Shown here piece by piece: positions 5,682-6,467 of a DNA stretch of 6,467 nt (positions are counted from its first letter, which is position 1; each line of letters starts with the position of its first letter). Below the pieces are notes generated by a model that worked only from the letters and a program-made list of their open reading frames with translations, was not told the origin of the DNA and did no database searches. The translations under genes were made by a program, and so were the position numbers. This DNA is from Gudongella sp034004165 (lineage in GTDB: Bacteria; Bacillota; Clostridia; Tissierellales; Tissierellaceae). The DNA lies in NCBI GenBank assembly GCA_034004165.1, contig JAVEXI010000072.1, positions 1-6,467 of the forward strand, in the 5' to 3' direction.

Positions 5682-6467
5682 TCATACCTCCCATCCGTCT
5701 TTTTGAGATGCAAGCCATGCTATTCCAACGGCATTGTCTGCCGATAATCCCTTCTTTGTAAACCTTATATTATCCTTAAATTTCTTTTCAAGGCTCTTTC
5801 TGACAGTCAGGTTTTCTGCAACGCCACCTGCAATGGCAACAGTTTTAATCCCCGTCTTATTAACACCAGATGCTAAAAGCTCAGATGCAAGCTCTGCAAT
5901 AAGTTCAAACAGCGTTAAAGAAATATCCTCTCTCTTGTGCCCGTCTATAATAAAGGACTTAAACCTGTTCTCAAACCCGGAAAGATTGACCCAACCGTCA
6001 GCAATATTAAAGTTAAAATCATTGGTAATAAGTCTGCCCTTTGATGAATCAGCTTCCATTTCTGCGCCACTTGGAAAACCATAGCCCATTGCAACACCGG
6101 TTCTGTCGACTAATTGTCCAATGCTAATGTCGAGACTTCCTCCAATTATCGTAGTATATAGGTTATCCCTTTCATTTCTGACAGAAATAAGCTCTGTAGT
6201 CCCTCCAGAAATGTGAAGTAGTAGAAACTCTGATAGCTCTGGTTCATCAATTAACACACAGGCAGCGTGTCCTTCCTGATGGCTAAATTTTTTAAGTGGT
6301 ACACCCAGTGTATGAGATATGACTTCGCCAAACTGTGCCCCCGCTAAAAAAACAGGCATATACGAGTCAATTTCATTTCTAGGTCTAATACTTACACCCA
6401 CAGCAGCAATATTTTCGCCATTTATTGCTGTTTCTTTATAAAGTTGTGAATAGTTCTTTACATGTTG
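5682..6467 (-). CDS. TsaD/Kae1-like paralog (putative O-sialoglycoprotein endopeptidase family), 5' part missing
   Basis: The frame is open to the right edge, giving 261 visible residues; the true start lies outside the window. A GTG at 6401 could be read as a start, but the preceding residues (QHVKNYSQLY...) continue the family sequence, so it is internal. The fold is that of TsaD, the enzyme that transfers threonylcarbamoyl to A37 of tRNA. Visible elements, numbered from the window edge, are the metal-binding pair in HQEGHAA (63-69), HISGGTTEL (85-93), LDISIGQLVDRTG (112-124), FPSGAEME (131-138), GGVAENLTVRKSL (214-226), and SADNAVGIA (242-250) with the conserved metal-ligand Asp. The sequence departs from canonical TsaD: the usual DDAAGEAFDKVAR-type segment is replaced by DISIGQLVDRTG. 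It therefore belongs to a clostridial side branch found next to xseA, and its substrate is not known to me. It ends 3 nt before xseA and is probably in the same operon. Confidence 0.85.
   Translation of the reverse strand, partial: QHVKNYSQLYKETAINGENIAAVGVSIRPRNEIDSYMPVFLAGAQFGEVISHTLGVPLKKFSHQEGHAACVLIDEPELSEFLLLHISGGTTELISVRNERDNLYTTIIGGSLDISIGQLVDRTGVAMGYGFPSGAEMEADSSKGRLITNDFNFNIADGWVNLSGFENRFKSFIIDGHKREDISLTLFELIAELASELLASGVNKTGIKTVAIAGGVAENLTVRKSLEKKFKDNIRFTKKGLSADNAVGIAWLASQKDGWEV

Noticed and set aside
6399..6401. GTG as the start codon of the TsaD-like gene
   Set aside because: The same frame continues upstream to the edge without a stop, and those residues resemble the family, so the GTG codes for an internal Val.

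Overview
The window looks like chromosomal DNA from a low- to mid-GC Bacillota (Firmicutes), most likely a member of Clostridia. The evidence is the conserved gene order xseA-xseB-ispA ... tlyA-recN, strong GGAGG-type ribosome binding sites, and a clostridial-type TsaD-like paralog directly upstream of xseA. I cannot name the species. Every gene lies on the minus strand, so transcription runs from the right edge to the left edge.

Layout in the direction of transcription. (1) A TsaD/Kae1-like paralog, open at the right edge. (2) xseA and (3) xseB, the two subunits of exonuclease VII. (4) ispA, a farnesyl diphosphate synthase. (5) A stretch of about 670 bases without a protein gene. It holds a large structured noncoding RNA of about 620 nt, which I identify as OLE RNA (ornate, large, extremophilic). 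It has its own sigma-A-like promoter immediately after the ispA stop codon and an intrinsic terminator at its 3' end. (6) A four-helix membrane protein that matches OapA, the OLE-associated protein, in position, size and topology. (7) tlyA, an S4-domain rRNA 2'-O-methyltransferase. (8) recN, the SMC-like DNA repair ATPase, cut off by the left edge just before its C-terminal ATPase half.

The protein genes are packed tightly: a 3-nt gap, an ATGA overlap, a 14-nt overlap, then the RNA, then an 8-nt overlap and a 12-nt gap. This points to one polycistronic unit with the RNA gene embedded in it. The terminator between the RNA and oapA should separate abundant RNA from low-level expression of oapA-tlyA-recN by readthrough. 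The dxs gene that commonly follows ispA in this cluster, and the argR gene that often sits between tlyA and recN, are both absent here.

The exciting system in this window is the OLE ribonucleoprotein locus (RNA plus OapA). It is already a described class of RNA whose biochemical mechanism is still unresolved. What may be less explored is this particular variant: its compact operon without dxs, the promoter and terminator that bracket the RNA, and a possible distant similarity of OapA to the DUF21/CNNM membrane domain of magnesium transporters.
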